Origin: Candidatus Dadabacteria bacterium
Lineage (GTDB): Bacteria; Desulfobacterota_D; UBA1144; Nemesobacterales; UBA2774
DNA: 7,029 bases
Assembly: GCA_020054175.1 (NCBI GenBank)
Contig: JAGVLR010000202.1
Coordinates: forward strand, 1 to 7,029
Reading direction: 5' to 3'
Shown in pieces: positions 1-5,643 of the stretch. The translations under genes were made by a program, and so were the position numbers. The notes below the pieces were generated by a model, which searched no databases, was not told the origin of the DNA, and saw only the letters and a program-made list of their open reading frames with translations. Position 1 is the first letter of the stretch; each line of letters begins with the position of its first letter.

Positions 1-48
1 ATAGCGTTCGTCATCGAAAAGCTGAGAAAAACAGGCTACATCTCCTGA
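1..48 (+). CDS. 3' end of an unidentified gene (partial)
   Basis: The first 48 bases read as an open frame on the + strand that ends in TGA at 46-48 and enters from outside the window. The visible peptide is IAFVIEKLRKTGYIS. It looks like a plausible amphipathic helical C-terminus, but 15 residues are too few to assign a family. The following ~200 bases have no coding signal, which fits a gene ending here. A chance open frame cannot be excluded over so short a stretch. Confidence 0.4.
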   Translation: MAFVIEKLRKTGYIS

Positions 49-167
49 CAGATCGGGTTTACCGCCGTATACTCCATAAATCCTAAAGGCGCGCCGCCGT
101 ATTATCTATCTCCCGCGGCAGCTTATGAGGATCTCCGCACCTCGAGGATTGACGGATCATCTCACGC

Positions 168-196
168 TTGAATTGAAAATCTTTTGGGGTTAGAAT
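168..196 (+). promoter_or_regulatory. Candidate sigma-70-type promoter for the secreted protein at 247
   Basis: TTGAAT at 168-173 (-35-like) and TAGAAT at 191-196 (-10-like) are separated by 17 bases. They match the TTGACA/TATAAT consensus at 4 of 6 and 5 of 6 positions. The predicted start near 203 would give a leader of about 44 nt containing the strong ribosome binding site AAGGAGG at 235-241. This rests on sequence match alone. The rest of 49-246 holds no gene; it shows only a 9-base direct repeat (CCGCCGTAT at 62-70 and 94-102) and short palindromes (GGCGCGCC at 88-95, CCTCGAGG at 140-147). Confidence 0.4.
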
Positions 197-246
197 GGTT
201 TTCAGTGGAATGAGGGGGGATAAAATCCAGCATTAAGGAGGCATAA

Positions 247-915
247 ATGTTTAAAACCCTCGGCATTTTATACGTAGCGTTATTACTTCTCGGCACGGCG
301 GCGTCCGCGGCTGAAAAGGACATAACGACGGCGGAGTTCAAGCAGCTGTATACGAGTCTTCTCGCCGGAAAGACACTCGCCTCAACGAGCGAAGAAGACG
401 GCGTTACCATCAACAAGACACGGACGTTCGGCCAGCCTGTCGACGTAGGCGGCGGCGAATTCGACATAGCCGCGACGACGGTCATAACGAAAACGAAAGA
501 CGGGGCGCAGGTTCAAAAAATAACGATAAACATACTCGACAGGGTTAACTCCATAGGCGGAAAGCCAATAATATCCGAAGAAGCAAGGAAGATGGTCGTC
601 GAGGAAGACGGCTCCGGCCCCCGTACCACCGAGGAAATCGAATTCGCGGGTCTCTTTCGGGTATCGAAAAACGACAAGGGAGGATTCGACGTTCACAATT
701 TCGGATTGATCCCGTCGGTATCAGTCGATAACGATTCCGCCAGCCTGGCTGGAGCCAATCTCTCGTTCTCCTGCTACCCCGAAGAAGCGCTTGCGACGTG
801 CGTCCTCACTATAAGGGACTACAGGCTCGGGGATTATACCCCGCTCGTGGGCTACCGGCTGCTCGAGCCGATTGGCGGAGACCTAGTAGAAACTGTTCGG
901 GAAGTGAAGAATTAG
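247..915 (+). CDS. Secreted protein of unknown function
   Basis: The protein has 222 residues. The start is well supported: AAGGAGG at 235-241 lies 5 bases before the ATG. Residues 1-21 form a Sec signal peptide (Lys3, then a Leu/Ala-rich core, ending Ala-Ser-Ala), with likely cleavage just before AEKD. The mature part, about 200 residues, is rich in Asp, Glu, Thr and Val, with many short alternating stretches that suggest beta strands (for example 73-83, 90-98 and 156-176). It has no further membrane segment. Its only two cysteines, Cys176 and Cys185, are close together and could form a disulfide in the periplasm. I do not recognise a family or catalytic motif. It has its own candidate promoter, and 58 bases without a clear terminator separate it from the lipoprotein gene, so read-through is possible. 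A periplasmic or surface location is inferred from the signal peptide; the function is unknown. Confidence 0.85.
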   Translation: MFKTLGILYVALLLLGTAASAAEKDITTAEFKQLYTSLLAGKTLASTSEEDGVTINKTRTFGQPVDVGGGEFDIAATTVITKTKDGAQVQKITINILDRVNSIGGKPIISEEARKMVVEEDGSGPRTTEEIEFAGLFRVSKNDKGGFDVHNFGLIPSVSVDNDSASLAGANLSFSCYPEEALATCVLTIRDYRLGDYTPLVGYRLLEPIGGDLVETVREVKN

Positions 916-973
916 CAGTTATATTTATTGTTGTTTAACATAGATTTTCTAAATTGAACGGGAGGCAATAAAA

Positions 974-1351
974 TTGAAAAAAGTATTCTTTTTGCTGGCC
1001 TTTGTAACACTTCTTGCGGGATGTCAAACCTATAACCCCGTAGTCGATCCGAGGAGCGTAAGCAATGACGACGCCTACTATCGCGACCAGGCCGAATGCA
1101 AGGCCATAGCCCAGCAGGGAGCCCCGGGATGGAAAAATACCGCCAAGGATACGGTAGTCGGCGGCGCAGTCGGTACAGGTACCGGCGCGCTGCTCGGAAC
1201 CATAGCCGGAAGCACGGTTTCGGGTCTTGCATACGGAGCTGTAATCGGAGGCCTTGCGGGCGGAGCGAAAGGGGTATATGATTCGGAAAAGGGGTTCGAA
1301 CAGATATACCGCAACTGCATGGCAGGAAGAGGGTATAACGTTCTGAACTGA
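974..1351 (+). CDS. Glycine-zipper outer-membrane-type lipoprotein
   Basis: The protein has 125 residues and uses a TTG start at 974. GGGAGG at 960-965 lies 8 bases upstream, and the signal peptide (MKKVFFLLAF) begins exactly there, so the TTG is preferred. Residues 1-16 plus Cys17 form a lipoprotein signal with lipobox Leu-Ala-Gly-Cys. The residue after the lipidated cysteine is Gln, not Asp, which in Escherichia coli would favour outer-membrane sorting. Residues 62-100 form a glycine-zipper segment (repeated GxxxG spacing, GG pairs, small residues) of the kind that packs into membrane helices. Cys42 and Cys115 flank it in the contexts RDQAEC and RNCMAGRGY, so a disulfide closing the hairpin is possible. 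Small glycine-zipper lipoproteins of this type are common in proteobacteria, mostly without assigned function. The J-Usp gene follows after 13 nt, which suggests co-transcription. Confidence 0.88.
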   Translation: MKKVFFLLAFVTLLAGCQTYNPVVDPRSVSNDDAYYRDQAECKAIAQQGAPGWKNTAKDTVVGGAVGTGTGALLGTIAGSTVSGLAYGAVIGGLAGGAKGVYDSEKGFEQIYRNCMAGRGYNVLN

Positions 1352-1364
1352 TACTCTTAACCGA

Positions 1365-2468
1365 ATGAGCAGCAAAAATATCGGGAAGCTACTAGAGCTC
1401 TTTGATCTAGGGAACGACTTCTCGGACGAACAGCTGAAAAGCGCCTACAGGGATCTAGTGCAGGTCTGGCATCCGGACAAGTACGAGAGCAACGACAGGC
1501 TTAAAGAGCGCGCCGAGACCAAGATAAAAGAGATAAACGATGCCTACGGCACGCTGCGCGCGCTCCTCGAGGCGAGGAATAATCCCGCCTCGGTGAACGG
1601 CGGGCAGAAGGCCAAGGGCAATCCGAGCCTTCTCGGAAGCGTCTTTCACCCGACAGATTTTTCTCACGAGAGCGAAGCCGCTTTTGCACACGCTCTCAAG
1701 ATAGCTGTTTTGGCCAACGCCAGGCTCAATCTGTTCCACGTATCCCCCGACAAAGACCGTAACGTGCTGCCGGAATTCCCGAAGATAAGGGATACCCTCA
1801 TAAAATGGAACGTAATCTCCGCCGAAAACCCGGAAGAAGATATACGCAAGATGGGGTTTGCCTATAGCAAGGTCGTAGGCGTGCATACCGACCCTGTAAG
1901 CTCCATATTGAATTACCTGAAGTCTTACCCCTCCGACATCACCGTAATAGCCACGCACGGGAGGAGCGGCGTCGAAAGGCTGGTTCATAAGTCCGTGGCC
2001 GAGAAGGTGTCGAGGGAATCGGGCGGAATGACCCTGTTCCTTAAAAAAGCGAACGAGGGCTTCGTTTCGCAGGCCGACGGGACTGTAACGCTCAAGAACA
2101 TACTCGTCCCGGTCGACGTAGAACCCGATCCGCACCTGGCAGTCAACGCCGCGATGAAGTTCGCGAGCCTTATTGGCAACGGCTCGTGCGTTTTCACACT
2201 TCTCTACGTCGGCGATCCGGCGCGCCTGCCTGCTATAAAACATCCAGACAAGGATTCGTGGGAATGGAAGCATCTCATGCTCGAGGGGAACGCTGTCGAA
2301 ACCATACTCAAAGTAGCCTCACAGACACCCTCCGACCTTATAGTCATGGGTACCCAGGGTCATCTGGGTTTTCTCGATGCGCTCAGGGGTAATACCACGG
2401 AACAGGTCTTAAGGGCGAGCACGTGTCCCATACTTGCCGTGCCCGAAAGGAGAAGGTGGGCCAGGTAA
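1365..2468 (+). CDS. J domain fused to two universal stress protein (Usp) domains
   Basis: The protein has 367 residues and no signal peptide, so it is probably cytoplasmic. Residues about 8-66 form a J domain: helix II ends in WHPDKY with the Hsp70-stimulating HPD at 36-38, followed by a helix III containing KIKEINDAYGTL. A linker (about 70-87) leads to Usp domain 1 (about 88-226, SVFHPTDFSHESE ... VIATHGRSGV) and Usp domain 2 (about 241-359, KNILVPVD ... IVMGTQGHLG ... CPILAVPE). The family's nucleotide motif is G-x2-G-x9-G(S/T). Domain 1 has Ala196 and Lys209 where two glycines are expected, so it probably does not bind ATP by the classical mode. Domain 2 keeps Gly329, Gly332 and Gly342 but then has Asn343, similar to UspE-type proteins. 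The ATG at 1365 is the first in frame after an upstream stop at 1344-1346; no clear ribosome binding site precedes it, so coupling to the lipoprotein gene is likely. A link between Hsp70 recruitment and stress sensing is inferred. Confidence 0.92.
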   Translation: MSSKNIGKLLELFDLGNDFSDEQLKSAYRDLVQVWHPDKYESNDRLKERAETKIKEINDAYGTLRALLEARNNPASVNGGQKAKGNPSLLGSVFHPTDFSHESEAAFAHALKIAVLANARLNLFHVSPDKDRNVLPEFPKIRDTLIKWNVISAENPEEDIRKMGFAYSKVVGVHTDPVSSILNYLKSYPSDITVIATHGRSGVERLVHKSVAEKVSRESGGMTLFLKKANEGFVSQADGTVTLKNILVPVDVEPDPHLAVNAAMKFASLIGNGSCVFTLLYVGDPARLPAIKHPDKDSWEWKHLMLEGNAVETILKVASQTPSDLIVMGTQGHLGFLDALRGNTTEQVLRASTCPILAVPERRRWAR

Positions 2469-2497
2469 TTCCCGCCCGCCTGTATCATCCGGCAGTC

Positions 2498-2560
2498 CCG
2501 AATCTTTCTTCGGTTAGTCTAATCTCAAAAAATAGAGAGCCGCGTTTTCGCCGCCGAAAA
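2498..2560. terminator. Candidate bidirectional terminator region between convergent genes
   Basis: The 103-base gap between the convergent J-Usp and antiporter genes holds two short inverted repeats. One is CCGAA (2498-2502) with TTCGG (2509-2513). The other is TTTTCG (2545-2550) with CGAAAA (2555-2560) around a CCGC loop. The second has T-rich and A-rich arms, so it could work as a weak hairpin with a U-run on either strand. The stems are short and neither is followed by a long T-tract, so the call rests mainly on position. No small gene is apparent in the gap. Confidence 0.3.
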
Positions 2561-2571
2561 TAGCACCCCCT

Positions 2572-4389
2572 CTAACCCAGCAGCAAGAAACATAAGAGCA
2601 TAACAATGGTCGGCAGGAACGCCGCGAGGAAAAGCCCGAGGGGAGATACGGCGTTGCCGAAGTGTTTCTTGAGTATCGACTGCCCGGCCGGATTCGGGGC
2701 GTTGGCGATAACCGTCAGGCCGCCTCCCGTGACCGCTCCAGCGACGACGGCGTATTTCAAGCCATCCGTGAAATCGGGCACGAGCGTGCTAAGGTAAGTT
2801 ATGGCCGCGTTGTCGTTAAATGCCGTCAGCACGGTAGCGGTGAGCATCAGCGGTACCTCGCCGAGACTGCCCAATACAGGTGCTATCCACCATCCCTGAA
2901 GACCTCCATGAATAACGAGACCCGCAAGAAAGAACCCGACGAGCAGCGGCGGCTGGAGGTTAACCCGGTTCTGATATGTGGAAGTGATCTGTGCGAAGCC
3001 GAGGAAGAAGAGAAGCCCGAGTATAAAGAGAGCAGTGTTGTGAGCGTTTAAAATCGTCCACCCCATGAATAATATGTGCACGACCGTGATCCAGACCGGC
3101 ACATGGTCTTCTCGTTTGTCCCAGTCCGGGTCTACGAATTCCGGGCGCTCGTCTTCGGGCAGAAGTCCGGGGAGGTATCTCCTGAGCCTGACAAGCCTTA
3201 TATCTTCGAGCCGCTTTTCGAATGCTTCTTTTATGAGGCTCTCGCTTATTCCCCTCGCCTTCAGCCTGGGCAGGACTTCGGTCTCCATCCTTTTCCTTAT
3301 TACCGCCAGAACCTGCTCGGTCTTCTCGTTGAGGGATTCGACGAGCCTGAACTCCGTGCTCACGGCGGCTGCGATCTTGTCGAACTCTCCCTCCACCAGG
3401 TCTTTGGTGACGTACTTCCTGTCGATCTCGTCCATCAGGCTTCGGATCGCGAACTTCTCCTGAAGCCGCGCCAGCTCGTTCCGGAAAAATGCGAAATAGA
3501 GGCCGTTCGCGATGAGAATGCCGGCGAACGCCTTCCATCCGAAATTGGCGAGCATAAAGCCCGTCCCCCAGTTCCACGGGGCAGATACCATCAGTACGGG
3601 AGGGGCCGCGAAATGGGTTAATGTGCCGCCGACGGATATGTTGACGAAAAGGAGGCCGAGCGTCGCGTATTTCAATCTATTACTTGGATTCAGCTGATAA
3701 AATTTCTCGGAGAGAACGAGCGCCGAAATGGTGATCGCGGCTGGCTCCGTTATGAACGAGCCGAGTATCGGGCCTAGGGTGAGGATCGTGAACCAGAGCG
3801 CGGCGAGCGAGCCTCCCAGCAGCTGAGCGACTTTCAGCATCGAGGACTCCGCGAGCCTCAGGATCGGCCTCGTTGCCGCGAGCGTCATGATGACGACTAC
3901 GAACGCGGCTTCCGTGAAATTCACCTTGTGTCCCACGTAGCCGACGAGCGCCGACCAGCCGAAGTTGATCGTTATGGCGACGAAGAGAACCGCGGCCCAG
4001 AGGCCGAATACGACTTCGACCTCGCCGAGAAAGTGGAACGCCTTGGCCGCGATGCTTTCAGAATCGCTGTGCGCTTCTCCCCTTTTGATTCTCTGTTCGT
4101 GCTCGTGCTCCAGCCTGTGCGAGATAGCCATGAATTTGCCGGCAATGAATGTATGTATGATGGCGCATAAAAATATAAGCGTGGCTACAAGATTGAAGGG
4201 CTCCTGCTTTATGCGCTCGAGGAGTATCGCGGAAATACTGCCGAGGTTAGAGTCGTTATAGCTTTCAAGCGGAGGCGGGAAGGCGAGCGTTTCGGCCGAT
4301 GGAGAAGAAGCTGCGTAGGCTAAAGAAGTGAAGGCGGCTATAGCCAGGATCGCGAGCCCGGCGAGTAGAAAAGCTTTTTTTCTTTGCAT
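2572..4389 (-). CDS. Putative Na+/H+ antiporter, ion-transporter superfamily
   Basis: The protein has 605 residues in the inner membrane, probably exchanging Na+ for H+. The call rests on resemblance to the putative Na+/H+ antiporter family (Na_H_antiport_3-like) and NhaD/ArsB-type transporters; direction and ion are inferred. An N-terminal hydrophobic segment (5-26, ending AYA) could be a signal peptide or first helix. About a dozen further hydrophobic segments follow in two halves (about 65-302 and 431-604). Likely transport-site motifs are GSFITEPAAIT (210-220), GGTLTHFAAPP (254-264), TAFNDNAAITYL (522-533) and IANAPNPAG (561-569), which suggest the two re-entrant helix-break regions of this superfamily. 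Between the halves lies a charged, mostly helical segment (about 303-428) that is probably cytoplasmic. A His/Glu-rich stretch sits at 91-100. AGGA (4399-4402 on the complement) lies 9 bases before the ATG. A different anion or cation substrate remains possible. Confidence 0.8.
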   Translation of the reverse strand: MQRKKAFLLAGLAILAIAAFTSLAYAASSPSAETLAFPPPLESYNDSNLGSISAILLERIKQEPFNLVATLIFLCAIIHTFIAGKFMAISHRLEHEHEQRIKRGEAHSDSESIAAKAFHFLGEVEVVFGLWAAVLFVAITINFGWSALVGYVGHKVNFTEAAFVVVIMTLAATRPILRLAESSMLKVAQLLGGSLAALWFTILTLGPILGSFITEPAAITISALVLSEKFYQLNPSNRLKYATLGLLFVNISVGGTLTHFAAPPVLMVSAPWNWGTGFMLANFGWKAFAGILIANGLYFAFFRNELARLQEKFAIRSLMDEIDRKYVTKDLVEGEFDKIAAAVSTEFRLVESLNEKTEQVLAVIRKRMETEVLPRLKARGISESLIKEAFEKRLEDIRLVRLRRYLPGLLPEDERPEFVDPDWDKREDHVPVWITVVHILFMGWTILNAHNTALFILGLLFFLGFAQITSTYQNRVNLQPPLLVGFFLAGLVIHGGLQGWWIAPVLGSLGEVPLMLTATVLTAFNDNAAITYLSTLVPDFTDGLKYAVVAGAVTGGGLTVIANAPNPAGQSILKKHFGNAVSPLGLFLAAFLPTIVMLLCFLLLG

Positions 4390-4449
4390 GAAGCCGTGTC
4401 CTTTTTAGAAGAAATTTTTCAAAGGGCTCGACAGGTAGCCGCGTGACTG

Positions 4450-4500
4450 CCCGGTTTTGCCGGGGTAGGGCTCTTCGATAAACCCAAGCCCTATTTTATA
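4450..4500 (-). promoter_or_regulatory. Candidate leader with two hairpins upstream of the antiporter gene
   Basis: The 150-base gap between the DUF4124 gene and the antiporter gene, both on the - strand, holds an AT-rich TATAAAAT (complement of 4493-4500) that could be a -10 box, though no good -35 is seen. Two inverted repeats follow: TAGGGCT/AGCCCTA (arms 4466-4472 and 4487-4493, 14-base loop) and CCCGG/CCGGG (arms 4450-4454 and 4460-4464, 5-base loop). They could form tandem hairpins in the antiporter's leader or end the DUF4124 transcript. The first is followed by TTTTATA only on the + strand, so it does not look like a classical terminator for the - strand genes. Confidence 0.25.
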
Positions 4501-4539
4501 CAATCTTATGAACGATTAATAGGTAAGGACCAGGTTTTT

Positions 4540-5076
4540 TCAGGGGTTTTCCTGCCGGTAGATTTGCTGCTGATATTCGAGGGGCACTTCCCCGAGATTG
4601 TTGGTGTAGTGAAGGTTGCCTTTATCGTCCACCCACTTATAAAAGGCGGCCCCGGAGCCTCCGGTTTGTCTCCCGGCCTCGGCTCCAGTCGAAGGGCCGA
4701 CGGCTGCGGCGTCCGGGGATTCGTCTGGCGGCGTTTCTTCCTCGTCCTCCGGCGCAGGGGTAGGCTTCGGCTTGGCGGGATTTACTTCGAGGTTACTCTT
4801 CCTCTGGGGAGTCTTGCCCATCGTCGTCCCTTCGCCCATCGAGGAGAGCCCGAAATTGTTAAGATTCTCGTCGGGCCAGTAGTAATATTCGTAGGGCTCC
4901 TCTTCTATTACTACAGGAGCTCCGCTGCCGCCTTCGGGGGCCGACTGCGCTTCCTCGCCCGCAGTCCCGCCTTTGTCTTCCTGGGCCCGCGATTCGAAAG
5001 TAACAAACGCGAGGGCAAGGAAAAAGACGGCGAGAAGCGCCCTGATGTGAGGAATCCTTTTTATTCCCGGGAACAT
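4540..5076 (-). CDS. Exported protein with C-terminal DUF4124 module
   Basis: The protein has 178 residues. A signal peptide covers about 1-31 (basic N-terminus with Lys6, Arg7 and Arg12, a hydrophobic core at 13-25, and a likely cut before QEDKG). The mature region starts with a low-complexity Gly/Ala/Glu stretch (32-60) and then a tyrosine-rich patch (EYYYWPDENLNNFG, 63-76). A Pro/Glu/Asp-rich, probably disordered linker follows (100-140). The C-terminus (about 145-178) carries FYKWVDDKGNLHYTNN, the signature of the DUF4124 family, small beta-rich envelope modules of unknown function. In many DUF4124 proteins the module sits right behind the signal peptide, whereas here it ends the chain. 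No ribosome binding site precedes the ATG, but a TATAAT box lies 6 bases upstream, pointing to a leaderless transcript. There is no cysteine. A role at the cell wall or envelope is inferred from export and the domain only. Confidence 0.85.
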   Translation of the reverse strand: MFPGIKRIPHIRALLAVFFLALAFVTFESRAQEDKGGTAGEEAQSAPEGGSGAPVVIEEEPYEYYYWPDENLNNFGLSSMGEGTTMGKTPQRKSNLEVNPAKPKPTPAPEDEEETPPDESPDAAAVGPSTGAEAGRQTGGSGAAFYKWVDDKGNLHYTNNLGEVPLEYQQQIYRQENP

Positions 5077-5082
5077 GGGTTA

Positions 5083-5088
5083 ATTATA
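5083..5088 (-). promoter_or_regulatory. TATAAT -10 box placed for a leaderless transcript
   Basis: On the complement, positions 5088-5083 read TATAAT, a perfect -10 hexamer. With the usual 6 bases between hexamer and start, transcription would begin at 5076, exactly the A of the DUF4124 gene's ATG. No Shine-Dalgarno-like sequence lies between the box and the ATG (bases TAACCC). The -35 position at 17-base spacing reads TTCTTT, a poor match, and an inverted repeat covers it, so an activator could be needed. Confidence 0.45.
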
Positions 5089-5102
5089 CACCAGGGCGGT
5101 TT

Positions 5103-5125
5103 CCGAAAGAACGGGGTTCTTCCGG
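5103..5125. promoter_or_regulatory. Inverted repeat, candidate operator in a divergent intergenic region
   Basis: The arms CCGAAAGAAC (5103-5112) and GTTCTTCCGG (5116-5125) are complementary at 9 of 10 positions around a GGG centre; the only mismatch is 5106/5122. A second, shorter dyad abuts it: GGTC/GACC around GAT (5125-5135). The larger repeat lies at about -27 to -49 relative to the predicted DUF4124 start, over its -35 region. The core GAAC-N3-GTTC resembles the GAAC-N4-GTTC LexA box of Firmicutes, but its spacer is one base short. It could be a binding site for a dimeric regulator; an RNA hairpin is the alternative. Confidence 0.45.
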
Positions 5126-5180
5126 GTCGATGACCGGCTTCGTGGCCCAGCATTTCCTAATATTTCCCCTCCATTCTGTG

Positions 5181-5199
5181 ATAGAGTATTAAACACTAT
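5181..5199. promoter_or_regulatory. Imperfect dyad upstream of the exported four-cysteine protein
   Basis: ATAGAGTATTAAACACTAT is an imperfect palindrome: 14 of its 19 positions match the reverse complement, with outer half-sites ATAGWGT. It lies just before the ribosome binding site (AAGGAGG, 5204-5210) of the gene at 5218. I see no clear -35/-10 pair here; TATAAG at 5197-5202 would put the transcription start inside the ribosome binding site. Its AT-rich make-up means chance is a real possibility. Confidence 0.2.
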
Positions 5200-5217
5200 A
5201 AGTAAGGAGGTCTTTTC

Positions 5218-5592
5218 ATGAATCGCCGAATTCTCGGAGCTGTTTTCATAGCCGCCGCAATATATTTCTCCGGAGGAGTTTCGCAAATCGCAGCCGCACA
5301 GGACGGGGTCACTTTCGTCGCGGAAGAGTCGGATGTCGTCGCCGCCGCAACAGGCAAGGGCGTTTCCGTGAAGAGCGTATGCCCGAGAGGAAAGAAGCTC
5401 ATCGGCGGGGGAGGGGAGTGCTCTGGCTACCTCAACACCATAGGGAGGGCGGCGCTCACCATAAACGCTCCGCGGCCCGACGAGTCGGCGTGGCTGGTCG
5501 AATGCACGAACCTTAATCCGACCGCGGGCGAAATAATGGCGCGGGCGTGGGCTGTGTGCGCCGATCCCGGCGTTCTGCAAAAGAAGAAATAA
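5218..5592 (+). CDS. Small exported protein with a CPxGKK-GGG four-cysteine module
   Basis: The protein has 124 residues. The start is firm: AAGGAGG at 5204-5210 lies 7 bases before the ATG. Residues 1-27 form a Sec signal peptide (Arg3-Arg4, hydrophobic core, then an Ala-rich end before QDG). The mature part of about 97 residues has four cysteines: Cys55 in CPRGKKLIGGGGEC, Cys68 in the same segment, Cys96 in WLVECTN and Cys114 in WAVCADP. The order 'CPxGKxxxGGG ... P..xxW.V ... A.AVCA' resembles a module I recall from exported bacterial proteins, often extracellular or surface-linked, without a clear biochemical function. An even number of cysteines in an exported domain suggests two disulfides. 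The C-terminus ends in a lysine run (QKKK). The gene diverges from the DUF4124 gene across a 141-base region that may carry shared control sites. Function unknown. Confidence 0.82.
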   Translation: MNRRILGAVFIAAAIYFSGGVSQIAAAQDGVTFVAEESDVVAAATGKGVSVKSVCPRGKKLIGGGGECSGYLNTIGRAALTINAPRPDESAWLVECTNLNPTAGEIMARAWAVCADPGVLQKKK

Positions 5593-5643
5593 GAATCAGC
5601 GCCGCCCGAATCGTAAAAAGTCCCTAGAGGTGGCGTCAGGGTT

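Noticed and set aside
62..102. Possible regulatory or att-type direct repeat CCGCCGTAT (62-70 and 94-102)
   Set aside because: Nine bases with 32-base spacing in a GC-rich region is near chance expectation, and no integrase or tRNA gene is present.
1455..2273. Long open frame of 272 codons on the - strand, antisense to the J-Usp gene
   Set aside because: The + strand frame encodes recognisable J and Usp domains across the same bases. The antisense frame shows no motif, no signal and an Arg/Tyr/Val-heavy composition typical of the shadow of a gene, so codon bias explains its length.
3076..3621. Open frames of 181 codons (+ strand) and 205 codons (- strand, other frame) inside the antiporter gene
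   Set aside because: Both are low-information shadows of the charged loop region; only the antiporter frame gives coherent membrane segments and transporter motifs.
5109..5119. LexA/SOS box (GAAC...GTTC)
   Set aside because: The spacer is 3 bases rather than the 4 required in the Firmicutes-type box, and no SOS gene lies beside it. It is kept only as an unassigned inverted repeat.
4564..5133. Open frame of 189 codons on the + strand opposite the DUF4124 gene
   Set aside because: It is an Arg/Gly-rich frame without a ribosome binding site or motif, while the - strand frame has a signal peptide and the DUF4124 signature.
5080..5580. Open frame of 166 codons on the - strand opposite the exported four-cysteine protein and the divergent promoter
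   Set aside because: The + strand gene has a strong ribosome binding site and a clear signal peptide. The antisense frame would run through the promoter region and has no recognisable content.
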